Positions 9,284 to 19,500 of a stretch of 64,000 nt of DNA are shown one piece after another. Position 1 is the first letter of the stretch; each line of letters begins with the position of its first letter. Both the position numbers and the translations under genes were made by a program. Source of the DNA: Paenibacillus sp. N3.4 (GTDB lineage: Bacteria > Bacillota > Bacilli > Paenibacillales > NBRC-103111); the NCBI RefSeq assembly GCF_008017805.1, contig NZ_VRTT01000003.1:62001-126000 (forward strand), read 5' to 3'. The notes under the pieces are model-generated. The model did not search any database, was not told where the DNA came from, and saw only the letters and a list, made by a program, of their open reading frames with translations.

Positions 9284-9787
9284 ATGAACAAAATGAAATA
9301 CCCGAATCAGACAGACGGTGTCTACGGTATCAAAACTGCTGGTTCCGAGGCAAAGACATTTGTACTGTGGCGTGAAGTTGTAATGGCCTATGCATCTCCT
9401 GCTATTATGGCAGGTATCGGGGGATTAATCACTGCCGACAAGGGGCTCCAAATAGGGGCCTTGACCACAATTGGCGGAACATCAGCCTTGGTGGCTTGGT
9501 TGCTTGCCCTCTGGCTGCGCAGCCGCGGAGGCCATATACGGTGGATCATCGGCGCCCCGCACTTGATTGTGGTTGGGATATTCGCGTTTACGGGGGCAAT
9601 GTTCGGCTTATTCGCGGCATGGGCAACATCTGGTTTACTGGAAATTATGATTCCGAGCAATCACTTGGCCTGGGTCGGTCGTATTTGGATCGATTTCCCG
9701 TTGTCTGGATTCATAGCAAGCACGATCGTGACATGGCGATGGCGTCTTGGAGTCACAACAAATTTTTCATCCAAAAGGAGAAGATAA
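9284..9787 (+). CDS. Small integral membrane protein of unknown function in the marR operon
   Basis: This protein of 167 residues starts at ATG 9284 behind AAAGGAG. Three to four transmembrane segments can be seen (about residues 28-48, 55-75, 85-115 and 130-150), with Gly/Ala-rich helices. I do not recognise the family. It ends two bases before the NmrA-like gene, so the two are translationally close and share a transcript. A role in export or detoxification linked to the MarR ligand is possible but is guesswork from context. Confidence 0.65.
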   Translation: MNKMKYPNQTDGVYGIKTAGSEAKTFVLWREVVMAYASPAIMAGIGGLITADKGLQIGALTTIGGTSALVAWLLALWLRSRGGHIRWIIGAPHLIVVGIFAFTGAMFGLFAAWATSGLLEIMIPSNHLAWVGRIWIDFPLSGFIASTIVTWRWRLGVTTNFSSKRRR

Positions 9788-9789
9788 AA

Positions 9790-10656
9790 ATGATAGTTAT
9801 TATTGGAGCAACAGGTACGATAGGCAGTGCGCTTTTGGAACGTTTAGTTGATCTTGGCATACCCGCCAGGGCGCTGAGCAGAGAGCCAAAGAAGCTGCGC
9901 GATAAGCTCGGAGAAAAAGGCCAGTCGACTATCGAGGTCGCAGCGGCTGATGCTACCGACCCCGAATCGCTGCGTCGCGCGTTTACAGGAGCTAGCCAGC
10001 TTTTCCTTGCTATGTCCAACAGTCCAAGACAAATCGAATTGGAAACTTCGATCATTCAGATTGCCGCCGAAGCTGGAATCAAACATATCGTAAAAATATC
10101 CAGCCCTGCCTTTGAGATGAGCTCTCCAGTGGCAGTGGCGGGCTGGCATCAAGAAATCGAGAAAGTGCTGAGCGAATCGGGTCTTACCCACACCGTGTTG
10201 CGCCCTTATGCGTTCATGCAAAACTTACTGCGTTTTACACCAACGATCACAACCCAAAATGTTTTCTTCGGCTCCATGGGTGATTCATCCTGTAATTTCA
10301 TTGACTGTCGCGATATCGCAGATGTTGCCGCAGAAATTCTGACCAACCGTGAGGTATCAGGCCAAGTATATACGCTTACCGGTTCAGAGATTTTCAGCTA
10401 TCCCCAGATCGCGAGTCAGCTATCCGCGCTGCTTGATCGGGAGATACGCTACATCGATATGGACCCTCAAGTACTGCTTCGCAATCTAATCGAGCACGGG
10501 CACATGCCTCCCTGGCTCGCCAACCACGTTGTGGAAATTCAAGCGATGTCTAGGATAGTGCCGGAAAGGCCTACAGACACTGTTAAGCGATTGCTCGGTA
10601 GAGAGCCCCGCAAGCTAGACGCTTTTCTGAATGAGTATGTAACAAATTTCCGATAA
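9790..10656 (+). CDS. NmrA-like NAD(P)-binding oxidoreductase (atypical SDR)
   Basis: This 288-residue protein starts at ATG 9790 with AAAGGAGAAG upstream. The nucleotide-binding loop is GATGTIGS at residues 6-13, followed by a Rossmann fold with the NmrA pattern KHIVKISS and TVLRPYAFMQNLL. The canonical SDR YxxxK catalytic pair is not obvious, as in sensor-like or quinone-reductase (QOR2-type) members. It is the last gene of the marR cluster and probably handles a quinone or aldehyde stressor. An earlier in-frame start at 9496 overlaps the membrane protein gene and is rejected. Confidence 0.82.
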   Translation: MIVIIGATGTIGSALLERLVDLGIPARALSREPKKLRDKLGEKGQSTIEVAAADATDPESLRRAFTGASQLFLAMSNSPRQIELETSIIQIAAEAGIKHIVKISSPAFEMSSPVAVAGWHQEIEKVLSESGLTHTVLRPYAFMQNLLRFTPTITTQNVFFGSMGDSSCNFIDCRDIADVAAEILTNREVSGQVYTLTGSEIFSYPQIASQLSALLDREIRYIDMDPQVLLRNLIEHGHMPPWLANHVVEIQAMSRIVPERPTDTVKRLLGREPRKLDAFLNEYVTNFR

Positions 10657-10673
10657 AGGCGGAGTCCGCCTTT
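10655..10673 (+). terminator. Hairpin at the end of the marR operon
   Basis: AAAGGCGG-AGT-CCGCCTTT begins inside the stop codon of the NmrA-like gene. The T-run is short (TTTGTTG), so termination may be partial. Confidence 0.5.
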
Positions 10674-10821
10674 GTTGCTCAAGACGATGTCGACACCAAT
10701 GGAATCCACCATTTTTTTCATGGATATTAAACGTCAGCATAAACCCCTCTGTTTCATTCGTTTCATCTTTGTCCATACTGCATAATGTTAGCCACTTAAC
10801 TAGCAGGAGGGCATTTGAATC

Positions 10822-11049
10822 ATGTTGGCTGTTCATCAACGTATGGCGGAGTTATGGACTTTGCGCAGAGGAAGAGAACTAACGCGAGCGGAGCAGGATG
10901 AGCTGCTGCTGTGTATGGAAGCCAATGCAACGTATGTGTGGAGCCGTTTGAAGCTGGAGAATCTATCGCTTTGCGCGTCACTCACGGGGGACTATGAATG
11001 GCTGCATGAAGTTTGCGAACGCATCGAAAAACTTGAGCCGAAGCACTGA
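10822..11049 (+). CDS. Conserved small acidic protein (DUF7667-like)
   Basis: This 75-residue protein (MLAVHQRMAELWTLRRGR at the N-terminus) has an AGGAGGG site upstream and a strong terminator directly behind it, so it is a real single-gene unit. It is helical and acidic, with conserved-looking Trp and Cys residues. I recall nearly identical short proteins in many Paenibacillus genomes, grouped as a domain of unknown function. No function can be read from the sequence. Confidence 0.7.
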   Translation: MLAVHQRMAELWTLRRGRELTRAEQDELLLCMEANATYVWSRLKLENLSLCASLTGDYEWLHEVCERIEKLEPKH

Positions 11050-11072
11050 CCGAACAGGTCGGTGCTTTTTTC
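11042..11072 (+). terminator. Rho-independent terminator after the 75-residue protein gene
   Basis: AGCACTGACC-gaaca-GGTCGGTGCT followed by six T residues; the hairpin overlaps the stop codon region. Confidence 0.85.
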
Positions 11073-11146
11073 CTTTTCTGCAAGGGAGTGGACGGGTATA
11101 ATAGAAATAGGTCATGTTTGGCGAAAAACGCTAAGGAGATTTCCAT

Positions 11147-14100
11147 ATGTTAAGCTGGTTTAAGAAACAGAGGGTTACCCCTAATCAACTTGTACTTTTC
11201 CTTTTACTTTTATTGGCAGCGTTGTTACTAAGATTGTATCTGGCACCAATTTGGGTTGGCTATGATACCGATGTACGCACATTTATGGCCTGGTCAGACC
11301 GAGCCTATACGGTTGGCTTATCGGGCTTATACGCGAATGCCAAAGATTATTTTCTGGATTATCCTCCTGGATACATGTATGTCCTTTATGTGATCGGATG
11401 GCTGCATCATCATTTTTCCATTCCATGGCAAAGTGCAGATTCTCTCTTACTTCTAAAGCTTCCTGCCATACTGGCCGATATCGTCTCGGTCTATCTCTTA
11501 TTTCGTTTATCGATTGGCGTAAAGCAGGGTGGTCGGACATGGCTTCAAGCGATTGGCATCGCCGCTTTATTCGCATTTGACCCAGCCATTTGGTCGAATT
11601 CAGCGATTTGGGGTCAAGTCGATTCGTTTTTCATGCTGTTTATTCTGACAACGCTATTGTTTCAGCAGCGTGGGAAGCTGCCGCAAGCATCGGTTTGGAT
11701 GGCGTTAGCCATTTTGCTTAAGCCGCAAGCATTACTGTTCGGTATCTTCTTGTTGATTGATGTTTTGCGGAAACGGAATCTCATGGTATTCTTACTTAGT
11801 GTTCTAAGTGGTCTCGCGACGATCGCGGTGCTTACTCTTCCTTTTGCCATTGGAAGAGGGTATGGATGGTTAGTGGAGCTTTATATGGGCACCTTAGCTT
11901 CCTACCCTTACGCATCATTGAATGCTTTTAATTTTATGGCGCTGCTGGGCGGGAATTTTATTGATATGCAAAGCGGCATTCTACATATTTCTTATCAATG
12001 GATAGGTTGGGTGCTTATGGCATTATCCATTGTTTACACATGCTTTTTATATATAAAGAGTAAAGGACAGCGCGGGGCTTTGTTATATGTGGCTTTCTTG
12101 TTCATAACCGCTGTTTTCATGTGCATGACGAAAATGCATGAGCGCTATTTGCATTATGGCTTGCTGTTAGCCTTAACTAGCTTCATTTATATCAAAGACC
12201 GGCGAATTCTTTGGCTTTTTATCGGTTTTAGTATAACTCACTTTATCAATATAGCGGATGTGCTCCTGCGTAGCTTTCATCAAGATTATCACATTCCGCG
12301 TTACGATTCGTTGATGCTGATTGTCTCAGCTTTGAATGTTATTATGTTTATTTATGCATGTGTATTGGGATGGAGGCTTTTCGTGGAATCACAGCAAGCT
12401 CAAGGTGAAGGGCAGAAGGTTGTGGATGCAGCACCGCCCCCAATCCAAGCTAGTCATCGAACGCTGTCAGAACGGTGGAACGCTATATTTAAACCAAGTA
12501 TCGATGAGATAGATAGGAGTCCGAGGGGACGCTTTTTCTCCAAAAAAGACGTGCTTTATTTGGGCGCTTTAATCCTCGTTTATACGATTATTGCCTTGTA
12601 TCATCTTGGTGGTCACCAAGAACCAACATCGTTTTGGAAACCGACGGGCTCTGGGGAAACGGTTATTGCAGATTTGGGAAGTCCGCACAACATTACCAGA
12701 ATTAATAGCTTTGCAGGGGTAGGGGAGGGTACCTACTCGTATTGGTTTTCGCTGGATGGTCAGGATTGGAAGGATCAAATTACCGTAAAATCAGATCATA
12801 CGAAGGTATTCACTTGGAACACGGTGGAGCCCCGCAAGGATGCGCGATATGTAAAGGTAACGATGGACGCCCAGGAAAGTGCGCAGCTTCATCTTCATGA
12901 GGTTGGTATATTTGGGGAAGACAATCCGGCTATCTTGCCGATTGTGGGATTAACAGAGCAAGATATCAATCCAGCTGATGAAGGGAAACCAGCGAATCTG
13001 TTCGATGAGGCAAGCAAGGTTCCTTACACGCCTACCTATATGAACGGGACTTACTTCGATGAGATTTATCATGCCAGAACGGCGTATGAGCATATTTATA
13101 AAATAGAACCCTACGAAAGCACACATCCCCCACTCGGTAAAATACTGATAGCTATCGGGATCTATGTGTTTGGACTAAATCCGTTTGGTTGGAGAATCAT
13201 CGGGACATTGTTCGGCGTTGGGATGATTCCATTGATTTATGTATTCGCCAAACGTATGTTTGGTCGATCGGAATATGCCTTCATCGCGGCTTTCCTGCTT
13301 TCCTTCGATTTCATGCATTTCGCACAAACGCGGATTGCGACGATTGACGTGTATGGCGTGTTCTTTATTATGCTGATGTTTTATTTCATGTATCGCTATA
13401 CAACGCTTAGCTTTTATAAAGAAAAGCTGTGGACGACATTGATCCCCCTTGGACTTTCCGGGCTGTTCTTCGGGATCGGGGCAGCGTCCAAATGGATTGT
13501 GATCTATGGTGGAGCAGGTCTAGCAGTTCTATTGTTCCTTTCTTTGGCGGAGCGATTCAGCGAATACCGCTTCGCCCGTAGATTGCTGCAGAAGGATGAA
13601 GAGGCTGCTTCAAGCTATATTGAAACTGTAAAAGATGAGCTCACAGGTGGCGTTGAAACTACCCTTACCGAAGGGGAACGCAGCCGTCTGGAGCTTGTGA
13701 AGAAGCTCTTCTTAAGAAACACACTGCTAACCTTGCTTTGGTGTGTGTTCATGTTTGTTATTGTACCTTTGGGTGTATACACCTTGTCCTACATTCCATT
13801 TATGCTCGTACCAGGACCAGGACATAGCTTAAAAGATGTTATAACCTATCAGGTTCACATGTATAAATATCATAAGGATTTGGTTGCTACGCACCCGTTC
13901 TCCTCCCCTTGGTGGGAGTGGCCGATGATGCTCAGACCTATCTGGTATTATCAAGCGAAGCTGATGCCCCAAGGCATGCTGTCGAGCATCGTATCCTTCG
14001 GCAATCCGCTCGTCTGGTGGCCCGGATTCATCGCTGTATTATTTTCGTTCTACGCCGTATTTAAGAACAAAGACAAAAAGCTGCGAATGCTTTTAATTGC

Positions 14101-14374
14101 CTACTGTTCACAATATTTACCTTGGATTTTGGTACCAAGACTTACCTTTATTTATCACTATTTCGCGATGGTGCCCTTCCTCATTCTCATTTTGACGTAC
14201 TATATCAAATGTTATTTAGAAGAGGGCCCGATTCATAAAAAGAGATGGGTGTACGGCTATTTAATTGCCGTGTTCGCGCTGTTCGTGATTTTCTACCCGC
14301 TTCTTTCGGGAATGATGATTCCTACTATGTATTCCTTCTTTCTTCGTTGGCTGCCTGGATGGAACTTCTTTTAA
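11147..14374 (+). CDS. Two-headed GT-C glycosyltransferase: N-terminal mannosyltransferase-like half, discoidin-like linker, C-terminal PMT (GT39) half
   Basis: This 1075-residue membrane protein has three parts. Residues 1 to about 400 form a polytopic GT-C domain with an early GYDTDVRTFMAWS loop and LDYPPGYMYVLY, like DUF2029/Gpi18-type mannosyltransferases. Residues about 505-595 look like an F5/8-type (discoidin) beta-sandwich (DLGSPHNITRINSF, DGQDWKDQ, RYVKVTM). Residues about 625-1075 are a protein O-mannosyltransferase: the Asp-Glu motif YFDEIYHARTAYEH near residue 635, followed by THPPLGK. Such proteins transfer sugar from a polyprenyl-phosphate carrier to exported proteins or polymers outside the membrane. 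The ATG has TAAGGAG upstream, and a TATAAT lies at 11097-11102. It stands alone between terminators. The large surface proteins nearby are possible acceptors, which is speculation. Confidence 0.85.
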   Translation: MLSWFKKQRVTPNQLVLFLLLLLAALLLRLYLAPIWVGYDTDVRTFMAWSDRAYTVGLSGLYANAKDYFLDYPPGYMYVLYVIGWLHHHFSIPWQSADSLLLLKLPAILADIVSVYLLFRLSIGVKQGGRTWLQAIGIAALFAFDPAIWSNSAIWGQVDSFFMLFILTTLLFQQRGKLPQASVWMALAILLKPQALLFGIFLLIDVLRKRNLMVFLLSVLSGLATIAVLTLPFAIGRGYGWLVELYMGTLASYPYASLNAFNFMALLGGNFIDMQSGILHISYQWIGWVLMALSIVYTCFLYIKSKGQRGALLYVAFLFITAVFMCMTKMHERYLHYGLLLALTSFIYIKDRRILWLFIGFSITHFINIADVLLRSFHQDYHIPRYDSLMLIVSALNVIMFIYACVLGWRLFVESQQAQGEGQKVVDAAPPPIQASHRTLSERWNAIFKPSIDEIDRSPRGRFFSKKDVLYLGALILVYTIIALYHLGGHQEPTSFWKPTGSGETVIADLGSPHNITRINSFAGVGEGTYSYWFSLDGQDWKDQITVKSDHTKVFTWNTVEPRKDARYVKVTMDAQESAQLHLHEVGIFGEDNPAILPIVGLTEQDINPADEGKPANLFDEASKVPYTPTYMNGTYFDEIYHARTAYEHIYKIEPYESTHPPLGKILIAIGIYVFGLNPFGWRIIGTLFGVGMIPLIYVFAKRMFGRSEYAFIAAFLLSFDFMHFAQTRIATIDVYGVFFIMLMFYFMYRYTTLSFYKEKLWTTLIPLGLSGLFFGIGAASKWIVIYGGAGLAVLLFLSLAERFSEYRFARRLLQKDEEAASSYIETVKDELTGGVETTLTEGERSRLELVKKLFLRNTLLTLLWCVFMFVIVPLGVYTLSYIPFMLVPGPGHSLKDVITYQVHMYKYHKDLVATHPFSSPWWEWPMMLRPIWYYQAKLMPQGMLSSIVSFGNPLVWWPGFIAVLFSFYAVFKNKDKKLRMLLIAYCSQYLPWILVPRLTFIYHYFAMVPFLILILTYYIKCYLEEGPIHKKRWVYGYLIAVFALFVIFYPLLSGMMIPTMYSFFLRWLPGWNFF

Positions 14375-14384
14375 CAAATAAGTG

Positions 14385-14505
14385 TTGACGTTGCAAAAAG
14401 GCAGTGGTATTATAAATCCAAGTAAATTACTACGGATTAATACAAGTCAACCGGATAGCTGGAGACTCCCACTTTGTGCCTTACAAAGGGCGGAGTCTCT
14501 TATTT
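14385..14505 (+). promoter_or_regulatory. Promoter and long leader hairpin of the flavin reductase gene
   Basis: TTGACG (14385-14390) and TATTAT (14408-14413) are separated by 17 bases. The leader then holds a near-perfect hairpin at 14462-14499: GAGACTCC pairs with GGAGTCTC and an inner CTTTGT pairs with ACAAAG, followed by TTATTTT. A promoter-hairpin-gene order suggests transcription attenuation. It does not match an S-box, FMN or T-box that I can recognise. Confidence 0.6.
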
Positions 14506-14535
14506 TCAAAACTAATGATATGGAGAGTGAATAAA

Positions 14536-15078
14536 GTGGCTAAAGTCGTTATTATTTCAGGAAGCCCAACGCCGACATCCCGTTTGCACGGCGTCATTGA
14601 ATTAGCAAAAAGTGCGTTGCTGCAAGCAGGTTTAGAGGTCGAATGGATCAAGGTGCGCGATATACCGGCAGAGGACTTGCTCTATGCCAATTTCAATAGC
14701 GAAGCTATTCTGAAAGCTAACGCTCATGTAGCGGAGGCAGATGCGGTATTCGTTGCGACACCTGTATATAAGGCTTCTTACACAGGCGTTCTTAAAGCAT
14801 TTCTTGATCTGCTCCCACAAAAAGGTCTTGAGCGCAAAATTGTGCTTCCTTTGGCTGTTGGAGGAACCATTTCCCACTTGCTCGCGATCGACTATGCATT
14901 GAAGCCAGTGCTGTCATCCCTGGGAGCTCAAAACATTTTGCAAGGCGTTTATGTCATTGATAAGCAAGTCACTTGGGGAGACCAAGGACAGGCGATTTTG
15001 GACGATGAAGTTTCATCGCGTCTGCAAGAATCGGTGGCTGAGTTTATTCAAGAAATTAAGTGGCATACAAGCCGCTAA
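14536..15078 (+). CDS. ssuE: NADPH-dependent FMN reductase, SsuE type
   Basis: This 180-residue flavodoxin-like protein has the FMN phosphate-binding loop SGSPTPTSR at about residues 8-16 and the TPVYKASYTGVLKAFLDLLP segment that is characteristic of SsuE/MsuE reductases. The GTG start at 14536 follows GGAGAGTG; the upstream in-frame ATG at 14476 lies inside the leader hairpin and is rejected. SsuE supplies reduced FMN to a two-component alkanesulfonate monooxygenase. No ssuD partner or transporter is present here, so it may serve another monooxygenase. Confidence 0.85.
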   Translation: MAKVVIISGSPTPTSRLHGVIELAKSALLQAGLEVEWIKVRDIPAEDLLYANFNSEAILKANAHVAEADAVFVATPVYKASYTGVLKAFLDLLPQKGLERKIVLPLAVGGTISHLLAIDYALKPVLSSLGAQNILQGVYVIDKQVTWGDQGQAILDDEVSSRLQESVAEFIQEIKWHTSR

Positions 15079-15208
15079 GCTGTCTATCATAAAGGGCTGC
15101 TCTTTCATTTATTTGGAAGGGGCGGTCTTTTCTATGTTATGCTCATAGATGAGCTGCTGGTAGGTTTTACAAGCAGTTGCTTTTTGCGTGCTGGTCGATC
15201 TTTGCCAT

Positions 15209-15216
15209 GTTATAAT
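15209..15216 (+). promoter_or_regulatory. Extended -10 promoter of the exonuclease gene
   Basis: TGTTATAAT (TG, one base, TATAAT at 15211-15216) lies 47 bases before the TTG start. No clear -35 is needed for an extended -10. Confidence 0.55.
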
Positions 15217-15262
15217 ACTATTATATTTGCATAGTTCGAATCATAGAATAGGAGCGATTATT

Positions 15263-16144
15263 TTGTCCGAAACATCTTCTGACTCCGTGCTGCTGGTAGA
15301 CGGCATGGCTTTATTATTTCGTGGTTATTACGCCACTTCTTCAGGTGGTTACATTATGAGAAAAAGCGACGGCACGCCAACAAATGGGGTATATGGCTTT
15401 CTCAAATATTTGCTCGATGCGATTCAAACGTTCAAGCCGACTCATGTCGTTTGCTGCTGGGATATGGGCAGTAAAACATTTCGTACGGAGAAATTTGATG
15501 CTTACAAAGGCAACCGTGGACCCGCTCCCGAAGAGTTGATTCCTCAATTTGACCTAGTCAAGGACGTGACGGCAAGCTTTAACATACCGAATGTTGGTCT
15601 CGTTGGATATGAAGCGGATGATTGCATCGGAACGTTAGCTCGTACATACAGCCCAACAACTAAAGTTCAGATTCTGACTGGGGATCATGACATGCTCCAG
15701 CTTGTAGATGAGAATACAGAAGTCATCATTATGAAAAAAGGCCAGTCCAACTATATGGTCTACACGCTGGATACATTGATGGTCGAGAAGAGCTTGACGC
15801 CTTCGCAGATTATTGATTTAAAAGGGCTGACCGGTGATACAGCGGATAATTACCCGGGAGTCAAAGGAATTGGCGAGAAAACAGCGACAAAATTGCTGAT
15901 GGAGTACCAGAATATCGCAGGAATTTTGGAGAATCTCGCGGCGTTGCCGAAGGGTGTTCGAGCCAAGATCGAGGCAGAAATCGAGATGCTTCATCTGTCG
16001 CGCGATTTAGCGACCATTCGATTGGATGTGCCAATCGCCTGCGCGCTTGAGGAGTGTGGTTGGGCGATGGTACCGGAAAAGGTGCTTAGCAAGTTCGAGG
16101 AATTGGAGTTTAAAGGGCTAATGAAGTATTTGCAGACATCGTAA
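15263..16144 (+). CDS. Stand-alone 5'-3' exonuclease (PolA N-terminal domain homologue, YpcP-like)
   Basis: This 293-residue FEN-type nuclease has acidic metal-binding motifs: LLVDGMALLFRGYYA near the N-terminus, the YEADDCIGTLA segment, ILTGDHDMLQLV, and the helix-hairpin-helix region DLKGLTGDTADNYPGVKG followed by IGEKTA. The TTG start at 15263 is supported by ATAGGAGCGA upstream. It would remove RNA primers or flap ends, as a second copy beside DNA polymerase I. An in-frame ATG at 15188 precedes the promoter and is not used. Confidence 0.88.
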   Translation: MSETSSDSVLLVDGMALLFRGYYATSSGGYIMRKSDGTPTNGVYGFLKYLLDAIQTFKPTHVVCCWDMGSKTFRTEKFDAYKGNRGPAPEELIPQFDLVKDVTASFNIPNVGLVGYEADDCIGTLARTYSPTTKVQILTGDHDMLQLVDENTEVIIMKKGQSNYMVYTLDTLMVEKSLTPSQIIDLKGLTGDTADNYPGVKGIGEKTATKLLMEYQNIAGILENLAALPKGVRAKIEAEIEMLHLSRDLATIRLDVPIACALEECGWAMVPEKVLSKFEELEFKGLMKYLQTS

Positions 16145-16150
16145 GGTTTA

Positions 16151-16176
16151 AATAGGCCCGAGTGAGTGGGCCTATT
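16151..16176 (+). terminator. Inverted repeat after the exonuclease gene
   Basis: AATAGGCCC and GGGCCTATT flank an 8-base loop directly after the stop codon. A T-run is missing, so efficiency is uncertain. Confidence 0.5.
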
Positions 16177-16500
16177 CAACATAGAATGGGACAAGGGGTT
16201 TTCTCTTAGGTTTCATATAGACAAAACAGCCACTACACTAAGTAGTGCGTTTTGCTGTATGTTGCGCCGAGGGCGTGATCCCTCAGGGAGGGAATAGACA
16301 TTTTTTTATGTTTTTTTCCAAAAACTGCGGTTTTGTGAGAATTTTGAGAGAAGGCTTTGATAAAATCATTCAGGGTGGGTTCACGATGATTATCACTATA
16401 ATCAGGAGGAAGAAAATGGTTAGAAGATGAAGTTCGTCATTTGCTTAGCGATTAATACTAGTACTTGTCTTTTTATTCGTATAAGGGGGAGTGTTTGCAT
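16177..16500 (+). promoter_or_regulatory. Long upstream region of the giant surface protein gene
   Basis: No gene is seen in this 324-base stretch. It holds a stem-loop (CACTAC-actaa-GTAGTG with flanking AAAAC/GTTTT, about 16215-16252), a small hairpin CCCTC-agg-GAGGG (about 16280-16292) followed by TTTTTTTA, and TATAAT at 16397-16402. An unused GGAGG at about 16404 precedes a four-codon frame. The real ribosome binding site, AAGGGGGAG, is just before ATG 16501. I could not match it to the c-di-GMP riboswitch consensus. Confidence 0.4.
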
Positions 16501-19500
16501 ATGAATGCAAGAAATATTGGCTTTACTCGATTAATTCTATTAAGCCTCTGCCTGATTTTTATTGCTATAGGTTCATTTTCAAATAAAGCCTATGCAGCGA
16601 TAGGTGTTTGGGAGAGTCTGGGTACGAAACCCGAAGCGCCCTTAACAAATACAGTATACCAGTCTCTTTCTGTAGATAATGGAACGCCATATATCGCTTA
16701 TCTTGCGGACAATGATATTTACGCAAAAAAGTGGGATGGAAGCAAATGGGTTCAACTCGGAGCTAAAGTAAATCCGGAGACCAAGGGGAGTTCTCCCTCT
16801 ATTTATGTATATAACGGTACACCCTATGTTGCTTATACGAGCTACCCCTTGAATAGTAATTGGTATATATCAATAAGGAAGTTTGACGGCTCTAGTTGGG
16901 TAACCGTGGGCACTGCTGCTTTCGTCCCTAATAATGCTGGGGTGACCAACGTTAAGTTAGTTGGGGATAACGGCAATCTGTATGTTCTTGTAATGGATGG
17001 TTCTACTAACCAATTATCGGTGATGAAGCTGGTTGGCAGCACGTGGACAGCAGTAGGCAATACAGGCTTTACACCGTCCAAAGCACTAGATTCCTCCATG
17101 TATGTATATCAAGGAACACCCTATGTTGCTTATCGAGATTCAAGCCAAGGCGATAAATTAACGGTCAAGCAATTTAATGGAACCAGTTGGGTGACCGTAG
17201 GGAATGCAGGATTCTCTTCCGGAGTAGCTGGGGATAAATATGGACAAAGAGGAATATCCTTAACGGTTAGCGATGCCGGAGTTCCCTATGTGGCCTACGA
17301 AGATCATTATCCAGACTCTGAGGAGCCATTTAACACCCATTATTCTCTCACTGTAAAATCCTTTAACGGCAGCAGTTGGGTGACGGTCGGAACCGAAAAG
17401 TTTGCTGGATATAATGCAAACGAAATTTCTATGACAATCTTGAATGGAACTCCTTATGTAGCTTACGCCGATCCCAATGCATCAAGAAAAGCGACTGTTC
17501 AGAAATTTGACGGAAGCAACTGGGTCGCCGTTGGTATGAAAGGATTTTCTTCACAGGCCTATCCCGGCGGTGTAAATCTAAAGGCTAGCAACGGCGAGCT
17601 TTACATTTATTATCAAGGTGAAGCTATGAAGTATACGCCATTGACCTATACGGTGACCTATGCCGGCAATGGACATACGCAAGGGAATGTGCCTACAGAC
17701 AGCAAAAAATATGATCCCAGCAGCACGGTAACTGTGTTGGGGAATACCGGGAATCTGGCTAAAACCGGTTATACGTTTGCCGGCTGGCAAAACACGCAGG
17801 GAGTCGATTATTCGGCCGGCAAAACATTCACGATATCTGCGAATACAACACTTTCCGCCAAGTGGACGATTAACCAATATACGGTTACCTTTATCAGTAA
17901 CGGCGGTAGTACGGTTACGAATCAAAAGGTTGATTACAACACGCAGGCGGCTATGCCAAACAATCCGACGAAACTAGGTTATACCTTTGCCGGGTGGTAC
18001 ACCGACAGCAATTTGACCAACTCTTTCAACTTCAACAATCCGATTACAGGCAACCTTAGCCTGTATGCGAAGTGGACGATAAACAAATATACGGTTAGCT
18101 TCAACAGTAATGCTGGGACTGCAGTGAACAGCCAAACCGTGGATTATAATACGATTGCCTCGAAACCAATCGATCCGACGAAGGCAGGACACACGTTTGC
18201 CGGGTGGTACAAGGACAGCGAGTTTAGCCAGGCTTTTGACTTCAATACTCCGATTGTAGGGGATACGATTCTTTTCGCCAAATGGAAAATTAACCAATAC
18301 ACGGTTACGTTCAACAGTAATGGCGGCAATACAGTGAATAGCCAAATCGTGGATTATAATAAGATGGCAGCGAAACCGAACGACCCGACCATAGAGGGGC
18401 ATTCATTCGAAGGATGGTATACAGATAGCAAATTTGTAACACCTTTTGATTTCAATACACCGATAACGAATCATTTAACTTTGTATGCAAAATGGACAAT
18501 CAATTCCTACACCATAACCTTCGACAGCAAGGGAGGCAGTGCCGTCGCAAGCCAGACCGTAGATTATAATACGAAAGCAGCCTCGCCTGCAGCACCTGCG
18601 AAGCAAGATTTTATATTCCTTGGATGGTATTCTGACAATGGAAAAACAGCTTTCGATTTCAATCGTCCCATTACCGGGAATGTAACGTTGTATGCCAAAT
18701 GGGCAAAGAACGTGAATGCCGTCTCTTTTGACAGCAATGGCGGCTCTTCGGTGGATAGTCAGAATGTGAACTACAATCAAAAAGCGGCGAAGCCAGCCGA
18801 CCCGACGAAAACCGGATATAGTTTTGCTGGATGGTATGCAGATAGCGGATTGACAACAGCCTATGATTTCAATACCGCGATAATTGAAGACACAACCCTT
18901 TATGCCAAGTGGTCGGTTAAACATTATACCGTCACTTTCGACAGCAATGGGGGGAATACGGTCGCAAGCCAGACCGTAGATTATCAGACGAAAGCATCCG
19001 AACCGGTACCGCCAGCGAAGCCAAACTTCACGTTCGTTGGATGGTTCTTGGACAGTGCTTTAAAAACGGCATATGATTTCAGAAATCCAATTACGGATGA
19101 TACAACGCTATATGCAAAGTGGGCAAAAAGCATGAATACCGTCACCTTTGACAGCAATGGCGGGTCCGCTGTCGAAAGTCAGAATGTGAAATATAAGGAG
19201 AAAGCGACAAAGCCGGGTACGCCTACTAAGACAGGCTACACTTTTGAAGGCTGGTATGGGGATCTTGACTTGAAATCGTCGTTTGATTTCAATACTCCGA
19301 TCATTGATGATGTGATCTTGATTGCAAAGTGGACAGTCAATCGGTACACCGTCACCTATAACAGCAACGACGGCTCCTCTGTCGTAAGCCAGAATGTGAA
19401 CTACAATGAGAATGCTTCAAAGCCGCAGGACCCAACGAAAAACGGATATACATTCGCTGGATGGTATACCGATAGTGAATTTAACACAGCATTTGATTTT

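Noticed and set aside
16177-16500. Cyclic di-GMP riboswitch before the giant protein gene
   Set aside because: Stem-loops are present, but the conserved GEMM sequence blocks are missing.
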